NCBI GenBank assembly: GCA_015057055.1
Contig: SVFE01000019.1
Coordinates: 1 to 40,507 of the forward strand
DNA from: Lachnospiraceae bacterium
Lineage (GTDB): Bacteria > Bacillota > Clostridia > Lachnospirales > Lachnospiraceae
Length of the DNA: 40,507 bases
Reading direction: 5' to 3'
The notes below the pieces were generated by a model. The model was not told the origin of the DNA. It saw only the letters and a list, made by a program, of their open reading frames with translations, and did not search any database. Positions 1-8,008 of this stretch are shown here, in pieces. The position numbers and the translations under genes were made by a program. The first letter of the stretch is position 1. Each line of letters begins with the position of its first letter.

Positions 1-235
1 CCAGGGCTTTTTTACTACGTCTTTTTTCGAGCAAATCCGGCAAGTCCTCATAAAACCAAATGCTCAGCCGCTCTGCTACGTATCCGGAAGCAATTTCGCC
101 GGCATCCATTCCTCCAAGTCCGTCGCATACCGCCGCAAGAACCACCTCCCCTCTTTGCGTCATCATACGGTGAAGCGCAAGAGAATCCTGGTTCCGTTCC
201 CGGCATCCTTTTTCATATAAAACTCCGTACTCCAA
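1..235 (-). CDS. PP2C-family serine/threonine protein phosphatase, N-terminal part (cut by window edge)
   Basis: The first 78 codons of a PPM/PP2C-type metal-dependent protein phosphatase are present; the rest lies outside the window. Reading the minus strand gives an RNQDS segment followed by the hallmark AAVCDGLGGMDAGEIAS, whose Asp and Gly residues build the first metal site of PP2C enzymes. The start is taken as TTG at 233-235, because a GGAAAGGAGG ribosome binding site ends only four bases upstream and the only nearby ATG is out of frame. The gene is separated from rseP by a terminator and has its own promoter, so it is an independent unit. Its substrate cannot be told; in Firmicutes such enzymes often oppose PASTA-type kinases, but no kinase is visible here. 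Confidence 0.82.
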   Translation of the reverse strand, partial: MEYGVLYEKGCRERNQDSLALHRMMTQRGEVVLAAVCDGLGGMDAGEIASGYVAERLSIWFYEDLPDLLEKRRSKKAL

Positions 236-292
236 ATAACCTCCTTTCCGGCATGCAGATACCCTTTCTATTTTTTCTTTTTGAAAAATACA

Positions 293-331
293 GCCAATGA
301 AGTTGGCCGCACGGAAGCAGAAGTGCCTCCG
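293..331 (-). other. Two small hairpins in the leader of the PP2C gene
   Basis: Between the promoter and the TTG start are two inverted repeats. One has arms CGGAGGCA and TGCTTCCG around a CTTC loop (312-331, one G-T wobble). The next has arms GCCAA and TTGGC (293-307) followed by a TGTATTTTTC run. The second weakly resembles an intrinsic terminator. Whether they regulate the phosphatase is inference. Confidence 0.35.
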
Positions 332-350
332 AAAATTTGAAAGTGTTCTA

Positions 351-379
351 ATTATAAATCCTTTTTTGAAAAGAAACAA
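351..379 (-). promoter_or_regulatory. Sigma-A-type promoter for the PP2C gene
   Basis: On the minus strand TTGTTT (374-379) is followed after exactly 17 bases by a perfect TATAAT (351-356). It sits just past the rseP terminator and about 115 bases before the PP2C start. Spacing and -10 match the housekeeping consensus. Confidence 0.7.
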
Positions 380-392
380 GACTTTTTATTAC

Positions 393-426
393 AAAAAGAC
401 GATGCAAAAACTGCACCGTCTTTTTT
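393..426 (-). terminator. Intrinsic terminator after rseP
   Basis: The minus strand reads AAAAAGACGGTGCA, a short GTTTT loop, then TGCATCGTCTTTTT, giving a strong stem with flanking A and U tracts. It begins a few bases past the rseP stop and closes the pyrH-to-rseP unit. Confidence 0.88.
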
Positions 427-428
427 CT

Positions 429-1502
429 TTAACCTACAATACGCATAATATCATTAAATAAAACAAATACCATAAGAATCATAAGCGCCACGAAACCAAT
501 CATATGCACCAGCCCCTCTTTTTCCGGTGATATGGGCTTGCCGCGAACCGCTTCAATCAAGAGAAACACCAGCCGCCCGCCATCCAATGCCGGAAAGGGC
601 AATAAATTCATAACACCAAGGTTAATACTAAGGAGCACCGTGATATTAATCATATTTAAAATCACAGTAAACAATCCGAACTGGGACGTCTCCTCTATGG
701 TATTATCAATTACCTGGGCAATACCCACGGGCCCGGATACATCCTCGGCAGAAGCATTCCCGGAAAACAGATATCCCAAGCTTTGGAATGTTGTCAAAAG
801 CCAATAACGAACCTCGTAGGCGCTGTATTTAAATACGCTGATATCCGAACAATCAACATAGGTTTCCGCCCAGTCAAGCCCAAACAGGTACCGACCGCTT
901 TCTTCCGAATATTTCGGCGTAAGAGTCGTTGTATACTCCACCCCGTCCCTCTCATAAGTCACATCCATGGGACTTCCGTCGCTTAAATACGCTAAAACCG
1001 TAATTTCCTGCCTTAGATACGTTCTCTGATTTCCAAAAGCAACTATGGTATCACCGGCCTGAATTCCGGCTTCCTCCGCTGCAGAACCGGGCGCCACACC
1101 TTCAAGAACGGGAATATCCGCACCACAAAACCAGCATAAAAATATGGCCAACAGGTAAGCAAGTATAATATTAAACAACGGACCTGCCACTACGGTTGCA
1201 ATCCTTCCCCATACGGAAGCACTTTGAAAGGTCCCCTCGATTTCCCGAAGGTCTTTTGGTTCTTCATTTTCTCCGTCGTAATTGCCGTCTTCACCCTCAA
1301 ACATACAAGCCCCGCCAATGGGCAATAAACGGATTACATAATCGGTCTCCCCTTTTGTCTTTTTGAAAAGCAGGGGCCCCATTCCTACCGAGAATTCTTT
1401 TACTTTAATTCCGCTGTTTTTGGCAAGTAAAAAATGACCGAATTCATGGGCTACAACCACAACGGTAAAAATTACTATAAATGCAATAATTGTTCCAAGC
1501 AT
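429..1502 (-). CDS. rseP: RseP/RasP site-2 intramembrane zinc metalloprotease
   Basis: This is a site-2 protease that cleaves membrane-embedded substrates, in Firmicutes typically anti-sigma factors and leftover signal peptides. The 357-aa protein opens with a membrane helix containing the zinc-binding HEFGH at residues 19-23. A central PDZ domain lies around residues 125-200 (a GSAAEEAGIQAGD carboxylate-loop region). The third zinc ligand is in LDGGR near residue 306, followed by two C-terminal membrane segments. Length is normal for the Gram-positive family (RasP about 420, clostridial members 340-360). It starts nine bases after dxr and is the last gene before a terminator, the same order as dxr-rasP in Bacillus subtilis. 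Its substrates here are not known. Confidence 0.95.
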   Translation of the reverse strand: MLGTIIAFIVIFTVVVVAHEFGHFLLAKNSGIKVKEFSVGMGPLLFKKTKGETDYVIRLLPIGGACMFEGEDGNYDGENEEPKDLREIEGTFQSASVWGRIATVVAGPLFNIILAYLLAIFLCWFCGADIPVLEGVAPGSAAEEAGIQAGDTIVAFGNQRTYLRQEITVLAYLSDGSPMDVTYERDGVEYTTTLTPKYSEESGRYLFGLDWAETYVDCSDISVFKYSAYEVRYWLLTTFQSLGYLFSGNASAEDVSGPVGIAQVIDNTIEETSQFGLFTVILNMINITVLLSINLGVMNLLPFPALDGGRLVFLLIEAVRGKPISPEKEGLVHMIGFVALMILMVFVLFNDIMRIVG

Positions 1503-1511
1503 ACTACTGTT

Positions 1512-2666
1512 TTATTTCTCCTTCGAAACCATTCTTTCTATAAAATCATATGTCTCGTTTTCCGTTTGAAGAATCTGTTCCAAATCCGGATTACTGATTA
1601 ATTTATGATTGCCCATTGCTGCTTTTATCATACGGGGAATATCCAAAAATCCGATTTCCCTGTTCAAAAAGAGACTTACTGCTTTTTCGTTGGCAGCATT
1701 ATACACCGTGGGCATACTGCCTCCCGTTCTTCCCGCTTCATAAGCAAGGGCCAGACCTTCAAAGGTTTCTGTATCGGGCTTTTCAAACGTCAGATTGGAA
1801 TGCTTGAAGAAATCAAGTTTTTCCTGTTCCATCGGTCTTCTGTCCGGATAAAACAAGGCATACTGAATGGGCAATTTCATATCCGGAACTCCAAGCTGGG
1901 CGATTACAGCACCATCCACATACTCCACCATAGAGTGTACAATCGACTGGGGATGCACCACAACCTGAATCTGATCAAAGGAGACATCAAAAAGCCATTT
2001 CGCCTCCATTACTTCCAATCCTTTGTTTACCATGGTTGCCGAATCAATGGTGATTTTTCTTCCCATGGACCAATTGGGATGTTTCAACGCATCCTCAACT
2101 CGCATATCCCGAATTTCCTCGGTTTTCTTTCCTCGGAAAGGGCCGCCCGATGCTGTCAACCAAATACGAGAAATACGTTCCTTCGCATCTCCGTTCATGG
2201 ACTGAAAAATCGCACTGTGTTCAGAATCCACCGGCAAAATGGAAACCCCTTTTTCTGCCGCCAGAGGCATAATAATATGCCCGGCAGTGACCAGGGTTTC
2301 TTTATTGGCCAAAGCAATGTCCTTTCCGGCCTTAATTGCTGCAATGGTAGGGCGAATACCAATCATCCCCACAATTGCCGTAACCAACACATCATACGCT
2401 TCCATGGATGCAATTTCAACGAGTCCTTCCATTCCGGAAAGAACTTTGACATCCAAATCTGCAATTTTTAACTTTAACTCCTTTGCCGCCTCTTCGCTCC
2501 ACATAACTGCAAAGGACGGCATAAATTCGCGAATCTGCTTTTCCATCAGGGAAACATTACTGCCTGCAGCAAGCCCGACTACCTTAAGCCCTTCCTGTTC
2601 GCGCACTACTTCTAACGTCTGGGTTCCGATGGAACCGGTTGACCCAAGTACAACGATTCTCTTCAT
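1512..2666 (-). CDS. dxr: 1-deoxy-D-xylulose 5-phosphate reductoisomerase
   Basis: Dxr catalyses the committed step of the MEP isoprenoid pathway, converting deoxyxylulose 5-phosphate to methylerythritol 4-phosphate with NADPH and a divalent metal. The N-terminal nucleotide-binding loop is GSTGSIG at residues 8-14. The catalytic/metal part shows LANKETLVTAG and PVDSEHSAIFQ, and the flexible-loop and substrate regions include SIVHSMVEY and PDMKLPIQYAL. The length of 384 aa is typical. It sits between cdsA and rseP and makes precursors for the undecaprenyl chain assembled by UppS in the same unit, which fits co-transcription. Confidence 0.97.
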   Translation of the reverse strand: MKRIVVLGSTGSIGTQTLEVVREQEGLKVVGLAAGSNVSLMEKQIREFMPSFAVMWSEEAAKELKLKIADLDVKVLSGMEGLVEIASMEAYDVLVTAIVGMIGIRPTIAAIKAGKDIALANKETLVTAGHIIMPLAAEKGVSILPVDSEHSAIFQSMNGDAKERISRIWLTASGGPFRGKKTEEIRDMRVEDALKHPNWSMGRKITIDSATMVNKGLEVMEAKWLFDVSFDQIQVVVHPQSIVHSMVEYVDGAVIAQLGVPDMKLPIQYALFYPDRRPMEQEKLDFFKHSNLTFEKPDTETFEGLALAYEAGRTGGSMPTVYNAANEKAVSLFLNREIGFLDIPRMIKAAMGNHKLISNPDLEQILQTENETYDFIERMVSKEK

Positions 2667-2701
2667 CCGTCATTCATCTCCATTCTGTCTTTACGGCTTC
2701 A

Positions 2702-3553
2702 TTAAACACCGCCAAAGAAAAAGTATGATAAAAAGTAAATAATGGGCGAGGTAAATATTACGCTGTCAAAGCGGTCCAAAATACCGCCGTGTCCTGGAAT
2801 AATTTTTCCGTAATCCTTGATGTCATTGTTACGTTTTATGGCTGATGCGGCCAAATCCCCGATCTGTGCCACCATACTGCCGAAAAATCCAAGCAAAACA
2901 AATACATATATTAAGTCATTCGTAATAATTTCATTATGCACCAAAATAAGGCCATACAAATATCCCGCCAGTGTGGAGCCCAAAACACCGCCGATTGCTC
3001 CTTCAATGGATTTTTTCGGACTTAAAACAGGGGTCAGTTTATGTTTGCCCAGCGTCACTCCGGCAAAATAAGCACAGGTATCCGTTGCCCAGGCAACAAT
3101 AAAGATCATCCATACGGCAAAAAATCCGATATTTCTGGTGGCAGTATCCAATTCGTTCGACATGGTTCTTGCCATTAAAGCAAAGGAAAGCATTACCGGC
3201 ACATAGACAAAAGAGAAAAATGCGCCGATGATATGCTTTGTATTGTATTTGGGAAATGCAAATACATATACAACCATTAACGCAATCAGCAAAAACATAA
3301 TCGACATCATATTGTACATCGGATTACCCACAAAATATACCAATGCATAATATGCCACGATAAAAATAATGCAAATTACTTCCAGAATATTACATCCTTT
3401 TTCTTTTGTATGTACACCGACCGCCCTTGCCATCTCTTCAAACGCAATGATGGAAATGCCGCACATGGACAACGCGGTCACAATACCGCCAACCCATACC
3501 AGTGCCATCATGATAAGCGCCACCGCTATACCGCTAATTACTCTGACTTTCAC
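2702..3553 (-). CDS. cdsA: Phosphatidate cytidylyltransferase (CDP-diglyceride synthase)
   Basis: CdsA makes CDP-diacylglycerol from phosphatidic acid and CTP, the branch-point precursor of membrane phospholipids. The 283-aa protein is polytopic, with about seven hydrophobic segments. Near the C-terminus it carries the complete family signature: S-x-x-KR, then KDYG, then PGHGGILDRFD. The start codon is GTG, with GGAGG seven bases upstream. Only 16 bases separate it from uppS. The family assignment is secure; no unusual feature is seen. Confidence 0.96.
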   Translation of the reverse strand: MKVRVISGIAVALIMMALVWVGGIVTALSMCGISIIAFEEMARAVGVHTKEKGCNILEVICIIFIVAYYALVYFVGNPMYNMMSIMFLLIALMVVYVFAFPKYNTKHIIGAFFSFVYVPVMLSFALMARTMSNELDTATRNIGFFAVWMIFIVAWATDTCAYFAGVTLGKHKLTPVLSPKKSIEGAIGGVLGSTLAGYLYGLILVHNEIITNDLIYVFVLLGFFGSMVAQIGDLAASAIKRNNDIKDYGKIIPGHGGILDRFDSVIFTSPIIYFLSYFFFGGV

Positions 3554-3569
3554 TTAAAGGCCTCCGTTA

Positions 3570-4268
3570 CTATAGTTTTCCGAATCGCCGTTCACGATTA
3601 TTATATGCTTCCAATGCCTTTTCCAATTCTTCTGCATTGAAATCCGGCCAATACACCGGCGTAAAATAAAATTCCGTATAAGCAAGCTGCCACAGCAGGA
3701 AATTGGAAATCCGTTGCTCGCCGCTGGTTCGAATCATCAAATCCGGGTCCGGTAACCCCGCTGTATCTAAATTGGCGGCAATCAGTTCTTCCGTAATATC
3801 CTCCGCCTTTAGGGTACCTTCCTCCACCTGCTTTGTGAGTTTTTTTACGCTCCGCAGGATTTCATCCCGGCTTCCGTAGTTAATGGCAATCGTGAATTTT
3901 AACCCGGTATTATCCTTGGTAGCTTCTTCCAAATCCAGAATGCTTTTCTTTATATCCTCCGCAAGGATGGTTTTATCACCGATTACCCGGACGCACATGT
4001 TATTTTTTGTGGCCCTTTTAATGCAGTTCTTCATATAATCACGAAGCAGATTCATAAGAAGGGTGACTTCTTCCGTTGGTCTTTTCCAGTTCTCTGTGGA
4101 AAATGCGTACACCGTAAAATATTCAATTCCGCGATTGTACATTATTTCGCACATGTCTTCGACTGTTTTACTGCCTTGCACATGCCCAAAATTACGTGGT
4201 TTTCCTTTGGATTTTGCCCATCTTCCGTTTCCGTCCAAAATAACAGCTACATGCTTGGGAATATTCAT
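3570..4268 (-). CDS. uppS: Isoprenyl transferase (undecaprenyl diphosphate synthase)
   Basis: This cis-prenyltransferase condenses isopentenyl diphosphate onto farnesyl diphosphate to make the C55 lipid carrier for peptidoglycan and wall polymers. The 232-aa protein shows the catalytic VAVILDGNGRWA with the key Asp at residue 12, then YAFSTENWKRP, and the late IRTSGEQRISNFLLWQ and region V around YWPDF. The start has a clear AGGAGG eight bases upstream. It follows frr, but a terminator-like hairpin stands between the two, so expression may depend on read-through. Confidence 0.97.
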   Translation of the reverse strand: MNIPKHVAVILDGNGRWAKSKGKPRNFGHVQGSKTVEDMCEIMYNRGIEYFTVYAFSTENWKRPTEEVTLLMNLLRDYMKNCIKRATKNNMCVRVIGDKTILAEDIKKSILDLEEATKDNTGLKFTIAINYGSRDEILRSVKKLTKQVEEGTLKAEDITEELIAANLDTAGLPDPDLMIRTSGEQRISNFLLWQLAYTEFYFTPVYWPDFNAEELEKALEAYNNRERRFGKL

Positions 4269-4293
4269 CCGTCAAACCTCCTAAGATTTTTAT

Positions 4294-4318
4294 GGAAAAA
4301 GGGCAGGTTGACCTGCCC
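4294..4318 (-). terminator. Terminator-like hairpin between frr and uppS
   Basis: On the minus strand a perfect seven-base stem GGGCAGG/CCTGCCC with a TCAA loop is followed directly by TTTTTCC. It starts about seven bases past the frr stop and ends about 25 bases before uppS. It has the form of an intrinsic terminator or attenuator, and no promoter is visible between it and uppS. Confidence 0.75.
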
Positions 4319-4324
4319 TGCCGC

Positions 4325-4876
4325 TTATACCTTCAAAATATCCTGTGACTTTTCTTCCACTACTTTATCAATTTCCTTGATAAATTTATCGGTAAGTTTC
4401 TGCAAATCATTTTCCAAACCTTTGATTTCATCTTCCGAAATTTCGGTTTTTGCCAGCTTTTTAAAAGAATCATTACCGTCTCTTCGAATATTACGAATGG
4501 CAACTTTTCCTTCTTCGCCTTTCTTTTTAACATCTTTTACCAAATCTTTTCTTCTTTCCTCCGTAAGTTCCGGGAAAACAAGACGAATTACACTGCCGTC
4601 ATTACTGGGCGTAATTCCAACTTCAGATGCCAAAATTGCTTTTTCGATTTCTTTAATAAGATTTTTCTCCCAGGGAGCAATCTGCAAAATGCGAGGTTCC
4701 GGAACCGTTACATTTCCAACCTGCTGAATCGGAGTCGGAGTTCCGTAATAGTCTACTCTGATTTTGTCAAGCACATGAGGATTTGCACGTCCTGCTCTTA
4801 TTGTTGCCAATTCGGAATTTAAAAAATCATAGGCTTTCTGCATTTTTTCTTCCAACACTTTAATTCTCTCGTCCAT
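4325..4876 (-). CDS. frr: Ribosome recycling factor
   Basis: RRF splits post-termination ribosomes together with EF-G. The 183-aa length is exactly typical. Recognisable stretches are the N-terminal ATIRAGRANPHVLD with the conserved Arg residues, YYGTPTPIQQ at the hinge, and VRLVFPELTEERRKDLVK in domain I. It lies 27 bases after pyrH, the arrangement found across Firmicutes. An AAGGAAGG ribosome binding site precedes the ATG. Confidence 0.98.
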   Translation of the reverse strand: MDERIKVLEEKMQKAYDFLNSELATIRAGRANPHVLDKIRVDYYGTPTPIQQVGNVTVPEPRILQIAPWEKNLIKEIEKAILASEVGITPSNDGSVIRLVFPELTEERRKDLVKDVKKKGEEGKVAIRNIRRDGNDSFKKLAKTEISEDEIKGLENDLQKLTDKFIKEIDKVVEEKSQDILKV

Positions 4877-4903
4877 ATCAATACCTTCCTTTCTGTTTTT
4901 CCT

Positions 4904-5599
4904 TTATTCCACGGTTACTTTTGTACCGTTAAATTCACCGGATACCGCATTTAAAATACTGTTTTTCTCTGTCAAATCAAATACCCACATAGGCATTTTG
5001 TTATCCCTTGCCAAAATGGAGGCCGTCATGTCCACCACCTGCAGATTTTGGGCGATAACATCATTAATGCTGAGTTCATCATATTTTTTCGCATTCGGAT
5101 TTGTTTTAGGGTCCGAATCATAAACACCATCAATGGCTTTTGCCAAATAGATTCCATCCGCTTCCACTTCCACTGCCCGAAGCACAACTCCGGTATCTGT
5201 GGAAAAATAGGGATGTCCCGTACCGCCGGCAAAAAATACAACTTTGCCTTCCTTTAAAGACTTCACAGCAAAATCTTTGGAAAAAAGTCCGGTGAAGGTA
5301 GAGCAGGCAAAAGGCGTAAGAATTTCCGTGGCAATTCCCTGCGAGCGGAACAGTTCCGATACATAAATGCAATTCATTATCGTTGCCAGCATGCCGATTT
5401 GATCTGCTTTGGTACGGTCGATATTTTCACTGGTCCGACCTCTCCAATAATTTCCGCCACCGATAACAATTCCGATTTCATACTTTTTTCCAAGCAACTG
5501 TTTTACCTGGGAAGCAATTTCCAAAATAATTCCGTCTTCATATTTCTTTTCTTTATTGGCAAGTGCCTCTCCGCTGAGTTTTAATAAAATACGTTTCAT
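4904..5599 (-). CDS. pyrH: UMP kinase
   Basis: PyrH phosphorylates UMP to UDP with ATP and is a hexameric amino-acid-kinase-fold enzyme. The sequence begins MKRILLKLSGEALA, followed by the glycine-rich GIVIGGGNYWRG and the FFAGGTGHPYFSTDT loop. The chosen ATG at 5597-5599 has GGAG six bases upstream; the frame also has a GTG four codons earlier (5611) without a ribosome binding site. Product 231 aa, slightly short but normal. The gene before it is a bactofilin rather than tsf, unlike the usual rpsB-tsf-pyrH order. Confidence 0.97.
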   Translation of the reverse strand: MKRILLKLSGEALANKEKKYEDGIILEIASQVKQLLGKKYEIGIVIGGGNYWRGRTSENIDRTKADQIGMLATIMNCIYVSELFRSQGIATEILTPFACSTFTGLFSKDFAVKSLKEGKVVFFAGGTGHPYFSTDTGVVLRAVEVEADGIYLAKAIDGVYDSDPKTNPNAKKYDELSINDVIAQNLQVVDMTASILARDNKMPMWVFDLTEKNSILNAVSGEFNGTKVTVE

Positions 5600-5617
5600 A
5601 TTGGTCTCCACACGTTA

Positions 5618-6742
5618 TTATTTGTCTTTACCGGATTCATCTTCAAAAACTTCAAAGAACGAAGAAGGATTCACGGTTGCATAACACTGACAGCACATAC
5701 CTTCAATCACTGCACCGTTGTTAATCTGCACGGACTGTGACTTAATATTTCCTTTTACAATTGCCGAAGAATCTAAGATAACCGGACCATGTACATCCAA
5801 ATCACCTTTTACCGCACCGGCAATCACGGCACCGGTTGCAAATACATCACCGATGATGACGCTGCTTTGTCCGATTTTTACGGAACCGTCTGCCGAAATA
5901 CTTCCATTAACTTTTGCATTTTCTGCATAAATTTCTTGGGCCTTGGAGTTTCCTGTAATATTCCCTAAAATGTCCAATTTCCCAAGGGCGGAGACATTTC
6001 CGATTACCGTACCGCAAAGTTCAATATTTCCATCCGCTTCCAAATCCCCACGAATGGTCGTCCCCTTTGTAATAATCGTAGTTTCATCCGAAACCGCACG
6101 TTCTTCTTTTTCTGTATCAACTATTTTTTCTGTCTCTGCCATAATCTCTACCGCTTCCTTTTCCCCTTCTGCAATCTTTTCCGCTTCTTCTGTCTCCGGT
6201 TCTTCCTCGACACACTCTTCTTTCGTTGCGATCATTTCCGGATGAACCGACTCATCTGTTCCGACATCGGTAATCACAACTTCTTCTATTTCACTTATTT
6301 CCTCTATCTCTTCAGTGAGTTCCGATTCCTCATTTATATCCGTGAGTTCTTCCGCCCCGATAAGTTCACCAATCGTTGCATTGCTCTGCAAGAGTTTTTC
6401 AATATCAATGTCCGCTTCTTCTTCCTCGGAAATCTCACTAAGTTCTTCTACTTCTTCGAAATCTTCCTCCGGCTCCGCCATTTCTTCCGTTTCACTTTTC
6501 GGTAAAATGATAAGTTCTTCCTGTTCTATAACATCTTCCTTATCTTCTGCATCTTCCGTCACTTCCGAAGCCTTAATGATAAGATCGGCCAGAGCATCGA
6601 TGTCCGTTTCATCCTCGGAATCTTCTGCCCCCGGAATCAGGATTTCCTCTTCCTTTTCTTCACCTTCATTCAAAATGTCTTCGCCGATTAATTCATTCAT
6701 GGCTTCCGACAAATCATCTTTTAAATTCTGAAAAAAACCCAT
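5618..6742 (-). CDS. Bactofilin-family polymer-forming protein with long acidic N-terminus
   Basis: Bactofilins self-assemble into non-polar filaments through a right-handed beta-helix and organise cell-wall or surface machinery. Residues about 221-355 have the repeating pattern of the PF04519 domain (short beta strands with periodic Gly, Ile/Val and Asp, as in IRGDLEADGNIELCGTVIGN). The first 220 residues are very unusual: after MGFFQNLKDDLSEAMNEL, a probable amphipathic helix, comes a highly Glu/Asp-rich low-complexity stretch. Near the end is a Cys cluster, MCCQCY. No signal peptide or membrane helix is seen, so it is cytoplasmic, perhaps membrane-associated through its N-terminal helix. 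It lies 57 bases after a polysaccharide deacetylase and 18 before pyrH. The combination suggests, but does not show, a wall-morphology role. Confidence 0.85.
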   Translation of the reverse strand: MGFFQNLKDDLSEAMNELIGEDILNEGEEKEEEILIPGAEDSEDETDIDALADLIIKASEVTEDAEDKEDVIEQEELIILPKSETEEMAEPEEDFEEVEELSEISEEEEADIDIEKLLQSNATIGELIGAEELTDINEESELTEEIEEISEIEEVVITDVGTDESVHPEMIATKEECVEEEPETEEAEKIAEGEKEAVEIMAETEKIVDTEKEERAVSDETTIITKGTTIRGDLEADGNIELCGTVIGNVSALGKLDILGNITGNSKAQEIYAENAKVNGSISADGSVKIGQSSVIIGDVFATGAVIAGAVKGDLDVHGPVILDSSAIVKGNIKSQSVQINNGAVIEGMCCQCYATVNPSSFFEVFEDESGKDK

Positions 6743-6799
6743 TCTGTTGTCCTTTCTTTAATTCAATCCAACTGCCACAGTTACGCGCCTCGTCATCCT

Positions 6800-7759
6800 T
6801 TACGGATTTACATCTACCGTCACATGCTGTACCGGCGTAACATATTCATCAATGGGAACGATAATGACATTATCCATTTCCATTAACTTCTCAATAATAA
6901 TCGGCAAAGCCTCAACGGTTGTCACTTTATCCGCACTGTCATGGAACAAAACAATATAGGTGTCGCTATCTCCTGCTGAAACCGAAGAAATAACCTGCTC
7001 CACAATCTGATCCACCGTTCTTCCGCCGCTTGTCGCATCCCGACTATCCACATTCCAATCATAATAGGTAATTCCGCAAGCATCCAGATAACGAATACAA
7101 CGTTCCATTTCAACATCACTAACCGTATTGCTGCTTCCGCCGGGGAAACGATAATACGTACAATACTCTCCCGTAGTCTCGTAGAGAAAATCCTGTATCC
7201 TGTCCAAATCATCGATAAAAGAATCCAAATCTCCATAGATTTCCGAATAGTCATGGGAATAGGAGTGCATCGCCAGGGTATGGCCTTCTTCAACAATCTG
7301 GCGATAGGCATCCGCCATATCCGGCTTTCCGTTCACAAAAAATGTTCCCTGGACACCATAATATCCCAGCACGTCCAAAATGTCGTCCGTACTTGACGAA
7401 GGACCGTCATCAAAGGTGAGGCATACTCGAATCATTCCATTCGAATTGTCTGCCAGAACCTCCACGGTTTCTGCCTCGCCGTACACATCTTCCTGAATAA
7501 CGGATACCGTCTCCGTTTCCTCATTTCCGGATTCTTCCTGCTCCTGATACAGATCGTTTATTTTGCTTGTTAACAATTGCAATGTCTGATTCGCCGCTTT
7601 TAACTGCTGTTCCAAACTATGCACCTTACACAGGGCAACAACGGATAAAATTATCGGAACCAATAGCAACACCAAAAAGACTGAAACAATCATTTTCTTC
7701 AGTCTGCTGATTCTGGCTGCTCTGTTTTCATCTTTCTTTTTATTTTCTGTCGTCTGCAT
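6800..7759 (-). CDS. Membrane-anchored polysaccharide (peptidoglycan) deacetylase
   Basis: A NodB-homology carbohydrate esterase of family CE4, probably removing N-acetyl groups from peptidoglycan or a related wall glycan outside the cell. A basic N-terminus leads into one membrane helix (about residues 23-44), then a coiled-coil stretch (47-75) and an acidic linker. The catalytic domain carries all five family motifs: TFDDGP (115-120, metal and base Asp), HSYSHD (165-170, two metal His), RFPGG (204-208), DWNVD (234-238) and the catalytic His in LFHDS (273). All key residues are intact. The ribosome binding site of the ATG is weak. Two promoters lie upstream. Exact substrate unknown. Confidence 0.92.
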   Translation of the reverse strand: MQTTENKKKDENRAARISRLKKMIVSVFLVLLLVPIILSVVALCKVHSLEQQLKAANQTLQLLTSKINDLYQEQEESGNEETETVSVIQEDVYGEAETVEVLADNSNGMIRVCLTFDDGPSSSTDDILDVLGYYGVQGTFFVNGKPDMADAYRQIVEEGHTLAMHSYSHDYSEIYGDLDSFIDDLDRIQDFLYETTGEYCTYYRFPGGSSNTVSDVEMERCIRYLDACGITYYDWNVDSRDATSGGRTVDQIVEQVISSVSAGDSDTYIVLFHDSADKVTTVEALPIIIEKLMEMDNVIIVPIDEYVTPVQHVTVDVNP

Positions 7760-7800
7760 CCTATGTCATCTCATCTTTTCTCACGAATCCCCACTTACAT

Positions 7801-7809
7801 ACTATAACA
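7801..7809 (-). promoter_or_regulatory. Possible extended -10 promoter for the deacetylase
   Basis: The minus strand reads TGTTATAGT, an extended -10 with TATAGT at 7801-7806, about 40 bases before the deacetylase ATG. The matching -35 position has only a weak TTCCTC. Confidence 0.4.
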
Positions 7810-7851
7810 CATTTTTCGCTCAAGAGGAAGTCGCGCTTAAATAAAATTAGC

Positions 7852-7929
7852 CTACAAGCCATTTATATTTTTCCACACTGTAAAGAGGAATATCAGAAAC
7901 AGCGCACTTATAGAATCCGATAGTTTCAT
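7852..7929 (-). CDS. Predicted 25-residue hydrophobic small protein
   Basis: A 25-codon ORF begins at ATG 7927-7929 and ends with TAG. It begins MKLSDSISA, continues with the hydrophobic core LFLIFLFTVW, and ends KNINGL, so it could form a single short membrane helix with a basic C-terminal side. GAGGA lies seven bases before the ATG, and a near-consensus promoter stands just upstream at 7958-7986, giving a leader of only about 20 bases. No homologue can be named. It could be a small membrane protein or a leader peptide for the deacetylase downstream; no terminator separates the two. Reality rests on the promoter plus ribosome-site combination, not on a recognised family. Confidence 0.45.
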   Translation of the reverse strand: MKLSDSISALFLIFLFTVWKNINGL

Positions 7930-7957
7930 TTTTTATTCCTCGGAAAAACCCCTTATA

Positions 7958-7986
7958 ATAATAAAAAAAATCACTTATCCCGTCAA
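7958..7986 (-). promoter_or_regulatory. Strong sigma-A-type promoter downstream of sfsA
   Basis: TTGACG (7981-7986) and TATTAT (7958-7963) on the minus strand are 17 bases apart. The promoter starts 23 bases after the sfsA stop and points into the 25-codon ORF and the deacetylase gene. No clear terminator for sfsA precedes it. Confidence 0.7.
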
Positions 7987-8008
7987 CCGAATCCCAATTT
8001 TTTCTATA

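Noticed and set aside
1605-2471. A 288-codon plus-strand open frame
   Set aside because: It is fully antisense to dxr, which has all family motifs, and its composition is that of a mirror frame.
6315-6731. A Ser-rich plus-strand frame
   Set aside because: It is the antisense of the Glu-rich bactofilin tail (GAA read backwards gives TTC and related Ser codons), a compositional artefact.
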